NCBI GenBank assembly: GCA_005784505.1
Contig: VCAZ01000019.1
Location: forward strand, 1,598,501 to 1,662,500
DNA from: Bagarius yarrelli
Lineage: Eukaryota > Chordata > Actinopteri > Siluriformes > Sisoridae
Reading direction: 5' to 3'
DNA length: 64,000 bases
Positions 47,601 to 60,560 of this stretch are shown here, piece by piece. The notes under the pieces were generated by a model. That model was given only the letters and a program-made list of their open reading frames with translations. It made no database searches and was not told where the DNA came from. Every line of letters starts with the position of its first letter. Position 1 is the first letter of the stretch. The position numbers were made by a program, and so were the translations under genes.

Positions 47601-50600
47601 TGTGTGTGTGTGTGCCTGTTTATGTGGGCTAAACCCCCTGCAGGGACGTACTAGCACCTTTCTGTTCGCCTCCACAGCCTGTTTTTAGTTTTAGCAGGAA
47701 GAAAATATAACAGAGACATGTTTTTTTCTTGTTTACTGCAAAACTTGAGCTTGTTTACAAATGTGCGAATAGAAACACTGTTACACAAGGTCGTAATCAA
47801 CACCTTGAATTATGGGAAAAGGGGACCAAAACTGCAAAGGTGGGTTAAAATCTAAGTTGTAGAACAGACTTGATTTGGACATATTAAAATAAATATTTAT
47901 TGCCCAATCAGAAGGGTAGAATCCGACCATACTGTGGTGTATATTATGTGAAGAATGTGAAGGGTTCTGGTAGGTCACCTCAGGGATCAAAACAGCCTCT
48001 TTGAACTTCTTATAATTAGGCGAGTGACTGCATAGGGCTTTGCCCCATCCTGTTACTACTACTCATGTGACCATGAGGTTTTATTCTTTCCCTGCAGCTA
48101 ATGTCTAGCTTGCGCACACACTCACTCACACTTATTCTCTCCCTTTTCTTTTTTATCATCCAAAAAAAAAAAAAGTATAATTCTGAACTTGTAGATGTTT
48201 GTAGATAATTACTGTAGGAAAAACCCTCCATAATATTCTACTTCTTCAGTCAATGCTCAAACCCCTCCCCTCTGGCCATGCTAAATAAAACATCCTGCAG
48301 TATGTCCCTAATGGCTAAGGGGTGTACCATGTGCTGGTTTGGGTGATGTTTTTGTCTCTCGTATGAATCTTTGTGGATTTTTTTTGTGGTTGCAATCTGC
48401 TGGTTGTCTAGTGTGAAAGCAAATGTATGAAAACAAACTAAGCGGTCTACACAGTCCCAGGAAAAGGGAAAGTAAGGACCAATCCCAAATCTATTTTATA
48501 CCCCTTCCCCTACGCCCCTTGAAACCGAGTGATAAAGTGTAGGGATGAAAATATTCCCCATAGAAATGAGACACCCTTACACCACCAGTACACGCCATCA
48601 TACGCATGGTAAAAAGTGACATCAGGTAACATTATCAGTCATTAAAATAGGTTGTGGAACTATCGTGCAGCAGTGTCTTTTTTTTTTTAAACGTTTCTTT
48701 GAAGAACCTTGGGGTAAAATATGAACACACAATTGAATGTTAAAAAACAGATGATTGTTGGTGCTTAAATTCTTATTTGATGCCAAAAATACTTATTTGT
48801 GAATCTCCTTGGTCGTTTGGGCAGCCATGTTGCCGCTGTACAAAATATATTCTCAAACCCCTACGTTTGAAGTGTGGTCCTGAATAATAAGTTTGTTTGA
48901 AGGGGTATCTGGCCCCTCCCCTCTCCCCCTATTAAGTAAGAATTAAGACACCGATACACCTTTATGTAAACGCACATTGCAGAGGGGTAGGGGAAAGGAG
49001 TAGGGCTAAGGGGCAGAAATGGGATTGGGTAAGAGAAAGTGAGAGAAAGGCTATTTACACTAGCAAAGCCGGGGTCATTGTAAACCCTTGTGATTATTTC
49101 CAGTTATAACTGTTTATACTCCAGCCACAAGTAATCCTGAGTATTTCTAATCTGACGTTTCTAAAACCCAGGATTAACCTTCTCATTAGCATATCAGCAA
49201 CGTCAACAATCATGACTGGATGAACGAGAACACGTCTCTGGTCTTCTTGCTTGGCATTTAGAAGTAACATTTTTACACTGTAAAATGCTAAAATGTTGCC
49301 ACTGCAATATGGGGGTAATACTGAGCAATCAGCATTTTCTCTGCTTCGAATAAAGGCTCTTTAACCTTGAGTTAAAAAGTGGTGCCACAAGTATGAGACA
49401 GCCGCACTGGATTGGGCAAAGTGTCAAAAGCCCTGACATGTGAGAGTAGAATAAGAATCTCTTTGTTTACACACACACACACACACACAGTTTATGGGAT
49501 TTTTTTTTTATTCCCGTCTGAACTGTAAATGTAAAGCATTCACTTGTACTCTTGATAATCAATGACTAAATTAGACAGTACAAACGTTGTAAAGATATAT
49601 ACAGTGGTATCTTGACTTACGAGTGTCCCAACTAACGAGTTTTCAGACAGCATCAGACACCCAACCGCTAGTTAGCGTAGCAAACGCCACAGTAAACGCC
49701 GCAACATCCACCCAGCATTCCATGCCTCGCTCGATAGCTAGTCAGACATGCGCGTTAGCAAGTGGAGTCGTCTGATCTCCACCAGTTTATTGCAGTACAT
49801 CCTATTGTATTGTATTGTTTTTATACAATATTCGTTATTTATACGTTTTGTTTTTTTTATTTTTAAAACATGTAACCAAAAAATAGGGTGTTTTTTGGGG
49901 ACCCAGAATGGATTAATGTCATTTCAATTTATTTCTATGGGGAAAACTGATTTGACATACTACGAGTAATCTCCATCAAGTCACGGCACCGCGGTATACA
50001 TAAACCTCACCGACACAGCAGGTCTAATGTTATTGGATTGTTTTTTAAATACCATTAAAAAATTAAATGGTGTTATTTCTGTTTACAGCTAAAACGGGGG
50101 GGGGGGGGGGGGGATGCAGGAGGCTTCATGATGGTCATTTCTTTATTTCTTACTCTTCCCACTTACAGTCTTTACACTCACTGTCGAGCTGTTATGAGCA
50201 CCAGGAGACACATCCTGACTGTTCGGGTCTTTGCATGTGTCTAATGTGTCGGCTTTATAACTCGAAATTAATGTTATTTTTAACAGTTCAAAAAATAAAA
50301 CTGCTGTGCACACATCCACCACTATACTAATATTAGGTAGGTCCTTTCCAAACACCCTCACTCAGCCTTCCTGGCATGCAGTGCACAACAAACAAAACAA
50401 ACAAACATTTATTCATCCATTCATCTATTCATGGTCTCTACTAGCATATTCCTAATCAGGGTCACGGGGATCCACTGGAGTTTATCCCAGCTGTCATTGG
50501 GTAAAAGTCAAACAACCACACACACTCACAATCACTCCTCAAATTTTAAAACTCTGGTCCATGTTAAAACGATTGCATTGTTTAGATTTACACTAGTTGT

Positions 50601-52510
50601 CAGTAGAGGGTTAAAGGTCAAACATCCAGCGATACCTGGTGCATTGGCTTCGGTGCATTTCTATGAAAGTGGTCATTAGAAGACGTTAAATTGTGGCTAT
50701 AAAGGAAGGTCAATACTGTTAATCAACTAGGCTGTGGCGTTTACATGCACGGGGATTATTTCTATTAATTTAAAGTAAAGAGCATAAAGCTCTTCTCCTC
50801 TGTTTTACGTTCAATTTCTATTATTTGTGCGAGTTACTTTACTCATATACGTTACATGCACATGTGCAATATAATGCATTGGGGGGTGCGTGTAGATTCT
50901 TACATCTAGAGTATTATGGAACAAAAGACTGAATATTTAATGTGCGTCAAGTTGCATTTTTAAAACTGTAATCAATAAAAAAATATCTATAAAATAGTTT
51001 TATTCCTCTGCACTGACTTTCTAAAATGCCTCAGATCATGAGACAACCGGGAAATAACCGGATACTGATACATTAGTGAAAGGTGGATATGAGAAAAACA
51101 TCTGGTCACCTACACGACAAAGATGTGAAAGGTTGGAACCAAACTTATTTGCATCTGCAATTTTTTTACGGAAATCCTCGAAAAACCTCGCAGAAGTGTT
51201 TATGTTTAATTTTTGGACTAAACGTTTCCGTGCTTTTAAGTGTAAAATCAGTAAATTCTAAGTAATCAGTAAAAATTCCACTCTTTTTTGGAGAAAAGTA
51301 AAAAACATACAAAAAAACCCATTTAAGGAATACCTTTAAAAAACATAATTAAGAGAAAATACTGTAGTTAATTTACTATTTTGTAACGATTTGTAACTAT
51401 TTTGTAAAGAAATGCTAACGTCAATTCAACACAAAAATGATACATTCTCCGCTAGTGTTCATAGCAAAAGCATCGGGTTTGAGCGATGACTTAGGCTCTA
51501 TGACGATGCGCTATTGGCTGGAAGAGTTGGAGGTACCCAATCACACAGCCTTTCCTTGTTGCTGATTGGCTTGTAGCTCAGATGCTTTATGCACGTACTG
51601 TCACAGTGTACAAGTGAAGCCACAGTTCTTCCAGCTTCTCAGTTCGACACCTGTATTCCGTACATGTAAGTGTGATAAGCGTCGTCAGTGCTTTTTTACT
51701 TAGTTCTAATTCTGATTATTTTTAAGGTTTTAAACTCTAGAAATAAGCATTTATTAGCATTTTTAGTGACTCGTACCAAACATTCACGAGTCCTCTAGAG
51801 CCACGACGGGTTCTGGAACCTAACCTTGTGAATGTTTGCGGTATTCCTGTACATGCAAATGAAAGCATAATCCGAGAGGTTGAAAGTGTACAGTGTAAAA
51901 GTACAAATAATAAAAATCCCAGAATCAATAGTTATTCCTGGGTAACATATCGGCAGTGTGAAACGTGGAACAAGACAACGTGGAATTCGCAAATCGGCCA
52001 AGCCTTAATCGCTCCGGTGGGAAAAGCTGCAGCGTAAAGTTGATCATGGCCTTAAAAATGTATTTCCAGTCATTGTGATGACACTTTTAACTCCCCTGTT
52101 ACTTGTAAAATGAGAATCTAGCGTACACATGTGTGTACCTGTGTTTGCTGTGGCTGTGAATAAGCTGGCGGTTCCTCGGTGGGCTTCATTATGGCTGGCT
52201 GTGTGTTAGCAGTGGGCGGGACTTTGGGACCTGAGCCAGGCGGTGCCTAAAATGAACAAAATCAAAACAACAGGTGGACATGTTGTTCAAAAAAAGTATA
52301 AAATTATAAACTAAAGATTGGATAGTAAATAATTGTTATGAGGTTAGAAATTTTGCATCATTTTTTAAAACATGCTTAAATTTAATAACATTAATTATAT
52401 AATTTTGATAAATGTCATATAACAAGATTTACCGGTTTTGTATCTGTAAACGGATTGTATTCCTCCAGGCCTGGTGGTGCATTCCGTGTTACTTGTGTCA
52501 CCGAGGGATC
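39285..52510 (-). CDS. scamp1: SCAMP1, secretory carrier membrane protein, exons 2-9 (5' incomplete)
   Basis: Tetraspanning protein of post-Golgi and recycling vesicles, acting in endo- and exocytosis. Exons: 52510-52433, 52246-52139, 45547-45436, 44139-44011, 41466-41307, 39972-39871, 39762-39645, 39434-39285. GT-AG borders and phases close to 318 residues plus stop, which fits human SCAMP1 (338) lacking a first exon of about 19 codons. Seen: DPSVTQVTRNAPPGLEEYNP with one NPF motif; NTQPAIMKPTEEPPAY; coiled coil AELLRRQEELERKAAELDRR; WPPLPEKFPVGPCFYHDISV; TM1 TATLFLNIFGCLAWFCVD; the E-peptide CWYRPLYGAFR between TM2 and TM3; TM3 FFVFFFVYICQFGVHVM; TM4 SIPVGIIMILIAALFTASAV; and tail [20 protein letters not shown] ending AFKEQF. 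The wording is SCAMP1 rather than SCAMP2 or SCAMP3. No MSDFDSNPF-like first exon was found up to 64000, so the start lies outside or was missed. Confidence 0.95.
39978..40733 (+). repeat. polypurine (GA-rich) tract, about 750 bp
   Basis: Almost pure A and G on the plus strand, with perfect GA dinucleotide blocks around 39985-40050 and 40100-40135. It starts within ten bases of the scamp1 exon acceptor at 39973-39974, so on the gene strand it is a giant polypyrimidine tract. The 218-residue Ser/Leu/Phe frame here is an artefact. Confidence 0.95.
40734..41306. other. rest of the scamp1 intron after the polypurine tract
   Basis: Ordinary AT-rich intron sequence. I see nothing in it beyond short A and T runs. 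Confidence 0.4.
41755..42000 (+). repeat. tRNA-derived SINE-like element, family 2
   Basis: Best copy of the family. The head ggggcagtggtggctcaaat and gggttcaagccccacc (B-box-like) are followed by ccactgttgggtccttgagc, tatcatagctgaccctgcgc, ttactaagatgggatatgcg and a tcacacaatgaattgaat tail. Confidence 0.7.
43150..43310 (+). repeat. dispersed repeat with ggggcccaacc signature
   Basis: Shares gcggaatgggtgtgg, agggggcccaacc and agggcccaaaatt with 6750-7012. Confidence 0.55.
44140..45435. other. scamp1 intron
   Basis: AT-rich. Includes transposon-like stretches near 44375-44530 and 44960-45000 (a tandem gaatatcgaatatcgaat). Nothing else is supported. Confidence 0.4.
45808..46968. mobile_element. 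inverted-repeat element, about 1.16 kb, with nested SINE
   Basis: The left arm (about 45808-45912) contains gcacagttaactgtctgaaa, atttcgtatgcagcagt and gggttatcagattttttt. The right arm (about 46903-46968) is its reverse complement (aaaaatctgataaccca, gctgcatacgaaattttcag, acagttaactgtgcaaatat). The left arm has about 30 extra bases. A family-1 SINE-like copy lies inside. No transposase frame: probably a non-autonomous DNA transposon. Confidence 0.65.
46443..46608 (-). repeat. tRNA-derived SINE-like element, family 1
   Basis: Reverse copy: tttacagcacttggcagacg, tccagagcgacttacacata, ggaatcgaaccccgatttcc. It lies inside the larger inverted-repeat element. Confidence 0.7.
47085..47585. mobile_element. 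MITE-like element, about 0.5 kb
   Basis: Ends ggccccgtctgaaatcgcat and atgtgatttcagatggagcc are imperfect inverted complements. The internal sequence has gtatgcaaggcgagttgtat and atactacatgtaatcatg. Related to 29320-29770. Confidence 0.6.
48477..49033. mobile_element. MITE-like element, about 0.55 kb
   Basis: The left end reads ggaccaatcccaaatctatt, then ccccttcccctacgcccctt. The right end reads aggggtaggggaaaggagta, then aagggg and gaaatgggattggg, the reverse complement of the left with a few changes. Clear terminal inverted repeats of 45 bp or more; no transposase. Confidence 0.65.
49600..49997. mobile_element. non-autonomous DNA element, copy with both ends
   Basis: Left end cagtggtatcttgacttacg; right end aagtcacggcaccgcggtat, the imperfect complement. 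The internal phrase tttatttctatggggaaaac links it to the copies at 16016-16570 and 60338-60560. Confidence 0.6.
50096..50113 (+). repeat. poly-G run
   Basis: Eighteen consecutive G after gctaaaac. A second long G homopolymer in the window. Confidence 0.9.
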
Positions 52511-55228
52511 CTTAAAAAAAAAAAAAAAAAAAAAAAAGAAAGAAAGAGAAAGAAAAAAAATTATTTATTCAAGGAAAAAAGCGCAGCCACAATAATCTCT
52601 GTACAGTTCTGCTTAAAATGGAAACATAATTCAACCCACTTACTCATATGAATTCCTTTAGTCCTGGTGAAAGCCACAGAAATATTCTACATTTATTACC
52701 TCATTACGCTACACATGGTACGTTCTGAACACAGACACAGAGTCTAACATCCGAAACTACAGCTGGTGAGAAGTCTGATTACGTTTGTAGAAAACTTTTT
52801 CCTCAAATAAACAAACCATCATTGCTAAACCTTCATGAATCATTTTTCTATTGGAAATGTCTGGGAGTGATTAAATAATAGTTTGGAGGAGGATCATTTT
52901 TTTTATTGTAGCATAATCAGTAGAGGTGACCGAGAGATAATGATTAGAAAGAACATGGCAGAATTTCAGCTCCATATTTTATACTGTCCTCTAGTCCTGT
53001 AGCTTCTCCTGCCCACATAAGGGTACGAACTACACAACTGGGACTTTTTTTAGTCCTGAGGCAGGAATGACACTGGTGCTGTCTCAGTTTCTATTTTTTC
53101 CTCCAGATTTTTATACTACCTTACTGTAAATATCCAAATTGCAAGATTTTAATACAGCTAGTGAGTAAAGTACCACAAGTCAAAAAATTAACCGATTTCA
53201 CCATTTGCAATGTTTACCAAGTGTAACAGTTAATTTATATCCTAGAGACTCCGAAACACTGCAACTCTAACAAACCCCCAGCGATGCGGAGATTTTCGAA
53301 ACACAGAGGCTGTTACGCACTGGATCAACTATGGAAAAGTAACCTAACTGCGAAACACTGTTTCCTCCAAAGAAGCGCCTGAAGTCGGCAGTCCGGACAA
53401 ACAATGAATGCCCAGGACGCCATTGACCTGTTTGCAAAACGTGCTGTAAAATGTTGCAGCTTAAGGAGCTGATACGTCAAATTGGCTGCAGCACCTGTGG
53501 GATAACCACCCAGTATTGCATGTACGCTTAAGTAAAGGTAATACAGAACAGAGTTAAAATCACGTGGCAAATTACTTAACGCAGGGGATGTTTAAAGTCA
53601 AATACGGCCCGCAGCTTGTCGTTTCTTAACGTCAACACAAGTAACTGCACGCAATTTTCAGCCAGATGTAGCAGAAACACGTGATTTCCTAAACGCATCG
53701 AATGCGGTGCAGTCACAGACCAGTATTCGCTCTGACTAAAGACAATGCAGCACGAGCTTGGAACAAAAACATTCACTCACTGTCTGATCTTTATCCTGTG
53801 ACCACTAAACAGCGTTGTGAGATTCGGTGATGTGTGTTTGAGTTTGGAGGAGCAGTAGTGTTGCGAAATTATTAAAATCATAATTGTGTTAACTGTAAAA
53901 CTATCGTTACTCCTCAAACTATAACTGGCACATCCCTACCGGCGGGTCCTGCAAATAATTTGTTTCCATTCCAGGTTGCTAAGTTCTGGCAAGTTCTCCC
54001 ACCAGTCTTTATATAAGTTTATATAAGTCTTTATTAAAAGGAGATGATGATAAAAACAAAAAAAACCACGCTGCTGAAAGAGGAGCGTGAAGAAGTAGTA
54101 CCTGGGGCATCTCTGGCAATGCATCAAGTGGTCGGCACTATGAATATTTTAGACACAGTGCATGCAAGCAAGGCACCGCTACCAAAAGCTTCTGGCGCTC
54201 ATCTCCCAAAAGGTTTCCAACAACAGTGCATACTTACATCAGTGGCTACAACTAGCCTTATTGAGTGATGCCTCTTTAACTTCTCAGGACCGGAAACATT
54301 CAATCGTAAGGATAAAAAAAAAGTGTACAAGTGAACAGGGTTTGTTAAAAATGCTTTGAATTGCTTTTGCGCTGCGAGTCACTGCCTGTGTGAACGTAGC
54401 ATAAACTTCTAAACTTGTTGATTGTTTCGGGCTTGTGAACAAAATCCACATGCCAACACTAAAATCTTTGTACAATTCTACAGTTAAGGGACTGCGAATG
54501 CTGAAGGCAGTAATCTAAGCGACTGCTGGCATAATAGGCGGGTGTGGATTTTGACAGAGCCGTGACAAAAGGCGATTATACACACTGTGTACTTCAGTGG
54601 ACAACACTAACAAATATTAAGTCATGAGACCAGCGTCCAGCTAAAGTGCATGGACTGAATTCATTATCTTTAAACATATAATGAAGACACCATGTAGACT
54701 CCAGTACTGGAACAAACAAAAGTGGAAAAAAGACAATGATGACTGTATAGATAACAATAATTCATATTACTCTCAAATAACAATGGGAAAATGATATATA
54801 AATCAGCTGTGTGAGCAATACTATTGGTTTTATTTAACGACTGCAAAAACATCGCGCTGCATGATGATTTTCATGTCTTTGAAACTCTTATGAAACTCTG
54901 AAAGCCTGTTATGCTGCCTTGGTTAAATCTTTTTCTCTTGATGCAGGATTCCAGTTCTGATGCAATGACTTAAGCCGGGTTTTTCCACTGTGCGGTTTTG
55001 GCCACAATTTCGTCGTCAGAGACAAATTTTGGGAAGATAAAGATCCTATAATCCTATTCTAAAACTTTAAATACTAGTTTGACATGTTCACTGGCAGCCG
55101 ATTAATGGCCGATACGATCCTTTTTTTCCGCTGATAAAATTCTGGCAGTGTCAAAAGATTTCAGACACTTCCCTGCAGTGTGACTTCTCTTACAACAGCA
55201 ATTATACCAAGAACCAACAGAAACCTGT

Positions 55229-55378
55229 TGGGGAAGTAGTACCGCAGTGGTTAAGGTGTTGGACTGCTAACTGGAAAATCAGGGTTCGAATTCCCACTTC
55301 TGGGCCCCAATTGCTGAGTTGGCTATAAAAATGAGATAAATGTAAGTCGCTCTGGATAGGGACGTCTGCTAAATGCCA
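55229..55378 (+). repeat. tRNA-derived SINE-like element, family 1
   Basis: Forward copy: ggggaagtagtaccgcagtg, agggttcgaattccc (near-perfect B box), ataaatgtaagtcgctctgg, gacgtctgctaaatgcca. Confidence 0.7.
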
Positions 55379-58300
55379 AAAATGATTTGAACCTGATGAT
55401 GCAATTAGCGTGACAACTTTAAACCATTTCAGGAAAAATGTGTTCAGTGAACAAAGAACCAGAAGAGAAACTCATCAAGTTAAGGAGGGAAAAGGAATGT
55501 TTGTATGACGTCTTGCTGCTGCTATTTGTTTGCTTGCTTCTAGCTACCACTTGCCGAAAAAAAAATCTGAGTTACTGAGCCTGGCCTGGATTTAATTATC
55601 TTAAACTCTTGAGGAGGTTTTTTTTTTTTTTTTTTGTTATTGACGTGTCTTAACTGTCCTGCAGTCATATGACAACTGAGATCCTACAAAGTGTCATAAG
55701 GATCACGTTTGTAAAGTCTGACAAGCAACAATGGCAAAACTGTTGAAAATTACACAGTGTAAGCCTGGCCTTAGTCTTACTGTAAGGATTTTTAGCATCA
55801 AACAAATCTGTTGTGTAATGTTGAGAATCTGATGTGTATATATTAAAAATGGCTAACATTAGCTAGCTTAATTCAAGTTGCTAAAAGCCTACTAACGCAA
55901 TAGTAATATAACTGTATTCAAACGCTGAGCAAAATTGCTGAACAAGGTTGTAGTTTAGTAAATTACCCACTATTGACCTTTCAATCTGGGGGGGGGCTGA
56001 ATCAGATTAGCTTTTTTTAGAATAATGTCTAGAAAAATGTAATAAAAGTTGCAGGAAAAAGTAACTGGCCTCGCTGGCATGCTGATATTTGAGGGCTTCT
56101 CTCCTTCTCGGCTTTCAAACAGTGGGGTGATATTTGATGGAGTTGCAGCCTGTAATTTCCATCTGGCAGGGAAAGGATGATTCCAATAATTTTCGCTGGC
56201 TATAAATAGGCAGACGCAAGATTCTGTGAGACCAAACACAAGAAGGGGACATTTCTGTTCTTTTAATAGCGAGACGGCGCAGAAAAGAAATGCGAGAATG
56301 TTTATAATTATGACTCTGGGTCCGGTCCTGACAAACTGTACACATGCTGTTGAAGGAGGTCTGAGTACCTGGGGCATCTCTGGCTATCCATCAAGAGGCC
56401 GGCGCTATGAATATTTCATAGAGAACAGCAATGAATGTTTCATGAGCCAACTGTGGGCACACATGCAGACAAGAACCCACACACTGACAAAGAAAAAAAA
56501 AAAAAAAAAAAAAAAAAAGAACGTCTTTCTTCAACTCAGACGAGTACTGAATGACTTTATAAGAAGCTGAATCAGTGATGCCTAACTAGTTTTAAGGCAA
56601 CACGGTCTTGAACATCTCACTTTCATTCACTCAGCTGTGTGGTTTGCCTTCGGTGTACAATTCAACCTGTTTGAAACTTAACACCAGCGGTGACTGATTA
56701 GGATCCACACAAGTATGACCTGGATTCTGAGTAGCTCTCTGATGAAACCCTTGAGCAAAGGATGATGAATCAGACATTTAGAGCCTATTTACACCTAGTC
56801 ATTTCATGCGGGGGGTTTTTTCTGATCGGAAAGCTATCTAATTTGTCAGAACAGTTCCATTTAGACTTAATCACATCCACTGTTATTTCGCTCTATTTGG
56901 GTTTGCGAATGCAGGCAAAAAGAAAACGAGAAAGACTGCAACAGCGCTTAAGCGCCAAAAGGCAGTGATTATTATGTGCAGTATTTTTTCTGTCAGCAGT
57001 ACTAAACTTCAAGACCCAGCCAGATACATGGATGAGAGCTTGGAGTCACACTGGTGGAAAAATATCGTCCTGGCTTTTTTTTTTTTTTTTACAAATGGGG
57101 CGCTGGCCCTTTAAATATCTTTGCGTAAATCAATTTAATAATGAGGCAAACTCACCTCCGTCAGACTATACCGGCCAACAGGCATGCTAAAGCAGAGAGA
57201 CGTACTTCTTTACTGGGAGGAGATATATGTGGTTTGAATCGTCGGCTGCAATTAGACTTGTCCAGTTTTGTCCGAAACGTGTCCCAGCCCACCTCCTGAA
57301 GTGGTTTGAGGGATCAGATTCATACCTGTCTAGAATACGCTTAGGAGGGCATTTACACCTGACAGTTTAATGATTGGATATCTTAAAGTGACCAGGTATA
57401 AACAGTCCCATTGTTATTCTAACGTTCAATTCTAACGATATTTATGAACTAATCACTATAATAGAGAGCCAACGTTAACATCCCACGATTTACAACCAAA
57501 TATAACATTACACAGCAACCAGATCAACTATAATCAGTGCTTCCTCCTTCCAGGCAGATTAAGGTTGTGGTTTAACCTGGCCTACACATAATACACAGAT
57601 TGTAAACACACAGCGTAACCACATTAAAATCTTTACTCCTGCACTGTACTTTGCGATGTTTTCCTGCTGCTTCGAATGCCAACCCTGACACGGGATAAAC
57701 AAGTTGCTGAAGATAAATGAATGAATGTCGACTGATTACTCGTCAACTATAGCTGATTGGGAAACGATCAGTTTCCGACAAAAAAAGCTATTTCCATAGG
57801 TTTTTATCTTACTTTAATATATTTTTAATTAGATAGTTAAAAATGACTTTTAACTTTGTTTTTTTTGCTTTTTTTCAGAAAATTGTCACACACTGAATTT
57901 GTGTTCATTCCCAATAATTAATTAGTGTTTCAAATCAATCATCCTGAAAGTGTCGATAGGAAACATTGCTCTAAATGATGGCATTCGCAGCTACGACATG
58001 CTGACACATCAAAGTACAATCCAATTGCTGGACATGAAACTGGATTTCACCCACATGAAGAGGGTTTTCTTCACTTCCATCAACATGACCAGATTTCTCA
58101 TATTCAAATAAAGCAGAAGGCACATCCGCAGCATCTATACGACTGACAGCACATCATATCAATCGGATGACCCTTTCATGATTTATTTCCAGTCTACCTC
58201 CCTGCACATCTCTTTCCACATCCGCCTCTGCCTGGCTTCACCTTTCTTTACCCACTCATCCCTTTCTAGCTTGTTATTCTGCAGAATGAAAAGTCAGACA

Positions 58301-59479
58301 TGTGTGTGTGTGCGCAAGTGTGTCGTAACCCTGCAGGCTTAAACACTGCAAACATCGTATCCTGTTTTTATCCTTCCTCATACTTCAGCCTTACTGACTG
58401 GATAAACCGGCGTTGTATTTGCGCTGTGTTTTTTTTTTTTTTGCTCTTGCACACTGTAGCAGAATCTCTTGCCAGCAATCTACAACACTACACGCAGTTT
58501 CACACTTTCTGGAAAAATAAAAGCAATGAATGCTTGCTGCCCGGTTGCCTGGAGACCTGATCAGCAAGTCCGAAAAGTAGCAGCTGACGTAATGCAATAG
58601 CGTGTGGCAAGCTAGTTAGGTAATTAATTGCATTAATTGAGATAAAGTGGTCTGTGAGGAAGGTGACTTTGGGTAGCGATAGTAATCAGTCATCTAAAGG
58701 TTTTCTGAATGCAAGGGTAGCTGGGCGCCTCATTTTGCTTGATTTCATCACCACATGCTGGTGCGCTTCTCATTCCGCATCGACCCTCTGTAACCAGCAC
58801 ATGGCAAATTCTCTGCCTGGTAACAGCCATTTTTACAGAAAGCCACAGCAATTTCGGTCACCAGGTGCGTTCACATGGAGCATTGTATTCCAATTAGTCC
58901 AATCCGAATAAAAATGCCCCAAGTAACGACCTAGATGAGAATAAGCATGGTTAAACTGACTGGAATTTTATTCCTGTTAAAACCCTCCATAAGCCGTTCA
59001 AACTTTTTTCGATAACTTTTGAGTGTACATCCTTCCACGCGTATCGTCTAATAGGTTTGTTTTTCTTCCAGGTGGCTGGAAAAATTTCCAATAGTGCATC
59101 TCTCTCTTCCACCGGTCGTTATTACAGACCTTTGTCCTCATGTTGTAATTTAATTAAAAGCAAAAGAGTGCTCACTCCTAGTGCGATTTATTGATGCGTC
59201 TCCATCTTATTATAATAGGCTGCACATCACAAAATCGGTACATATAAGCACCAGATCAGATTAGAAAACATCTCGTGTAAACAGTCAACCGGGATCTTTT
59301 AATCGGATTGATCTTAATCAGAATAACAAAAAGTGTGCAGGGCTCCTGTGTATAGCGCACTGAGAGATTATTAAATAATCAAAGCATTAATCACCCCACC
59401 TTTTAACCTGACAGTACATACTGTATTAAAAAAATCTTTACAAGTCCCGTTTTGATGTTGACGCTCACTAGCTGTGTTT

Positions 59480-59676
59480 GTATCCAGAGAAATTTACATT
59501 TATTTCATTTATACAAATCAGCAATTGAGGGTTAAGCGTCTTGTTTAGGAGGCCAATAGTGGCAACTTTGCAACGGGTTGTGCCATGTTGGGCCATCTTC
59601 CCTTACACGGGAATCCAAAGGCTCAGTTTAGGGACTCCAACCATGTCCAAACCTTAACCATTTGAGCTACCACCGT
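59480..59676 (-). repeat. SINE-like element, family 1 (diverged)
   Basis: Reverse copy with tatccagagaaatttacatt, gagggttaagcgtcttg and an accttaaccatttgagctac end. The middle is disrupted. Confidence 0.5.
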
Positions 59677-60337
59677 AAAAAAAGGATTTTTTTCCCATAA
59701 TGTGTTCAAACCAATTAACTTTTTCCACCTTCCCAATCAAATTGCAAAATGATAACTAAACCTTTCAGAATTTTTTTAACAAACCGTTTGTGCAAAGCTA
59801 ATGGAAGCCATTGTGGTTTTTTTGTTCCAACATATAATAAATTATTTGCACCTCATAGCACACTGACAAAACTCTAACACACTCCACTAGTTCAGAGAAG
59901 GCTGCCTAATAGATGGGATTTGGAATCATGTCTGACTGTTCTGGCAAATAATTATACCAATCATTTCAATTACAGACTTCGGCTTGGGTGTTGAAAGATG
60001 ACAAAATTTGATTCGCTGTGTTGGTTAATCAGTCATGCTGACCTAATGCCTCCACCCGCTGTCCCCCAAAATAGAATGCTGTATAAGCTGGTCATATGCA
60101 TATTCTTTACATTTCTGAGCCTAGGGCTGCACAATACACCGACATCGCAATGTCTGCATCTGCAGCAGTCACTTTGCAGGTCGGATTACTTACGGTTGAC
60201 GGCACTTGTAATAATCGAGTGAAAGGTTATCATGTTGTTTTAAGGTCATAGGTCAAGGTTGTAAACATTTCAAGTTTAAATCACTCAAGTGCCAAAAAAA
60301 CAATCACTTTAGTAACAAAAACAAAGATTAATTGTAC

Positions 60338-60560
60338 AGCGGTGCCGTGACTTACGAGGTTAATTGGTTCTGTGACGGAGCTGGTAACTCAAATTACTCG
60401 TATGTCAAATCAATTTTCCCCATTGAAATAAATAGAAATGCCATTTATATCCGTTCCGGGCCCACGGATTAGACAGGATGCTACACCAACTAGCGTTTGG
60501 GTGTCTGAAGCTGGCTCCTAACCCGAATTTTACCTCGCCCCTAAAAAAGTAAGTCAATGT
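60338..60560. mobile_element. dispersed element with gtaactcaaattac signature
   Basis: Begins gcggtgccgtgacttacgag, then tgtgacggagctggtaactc, ttttccccattgaaataaat and caccaactagcgtttggg. Sister of 16016-16570. Confidence 0.6.

Larger units (their letters stand above)
45548..52138. other. large scamp1 intron, 6.6 kb, rich in inverted-repeat elements
   Basis: Holds elements at 45808-46968, 47085-47585, 48477-49033 and 49600-49997, a SINE-like copy (46443-46608), a poly-G run (50096-50113) and a partial dispersed repeat (50408-50510). No exon was recognised between the linker exon and the coiled-coil exon. Confidence 0.5.

Noticed and set aside
56762..56968. A 68-residue plus-strand frame with a basic C-terminus
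   Set aside because: Too short, no homology recalled, no splice or promoter context.
57160..57186. Minus-strand stretch with acceptor-like and donor-like sites and an ATG as scamp1 exon 1
   Set aside because: The peptide MPVGRYSLTE has no resemblance to the SCAMP N-terminus and no NPF motif.
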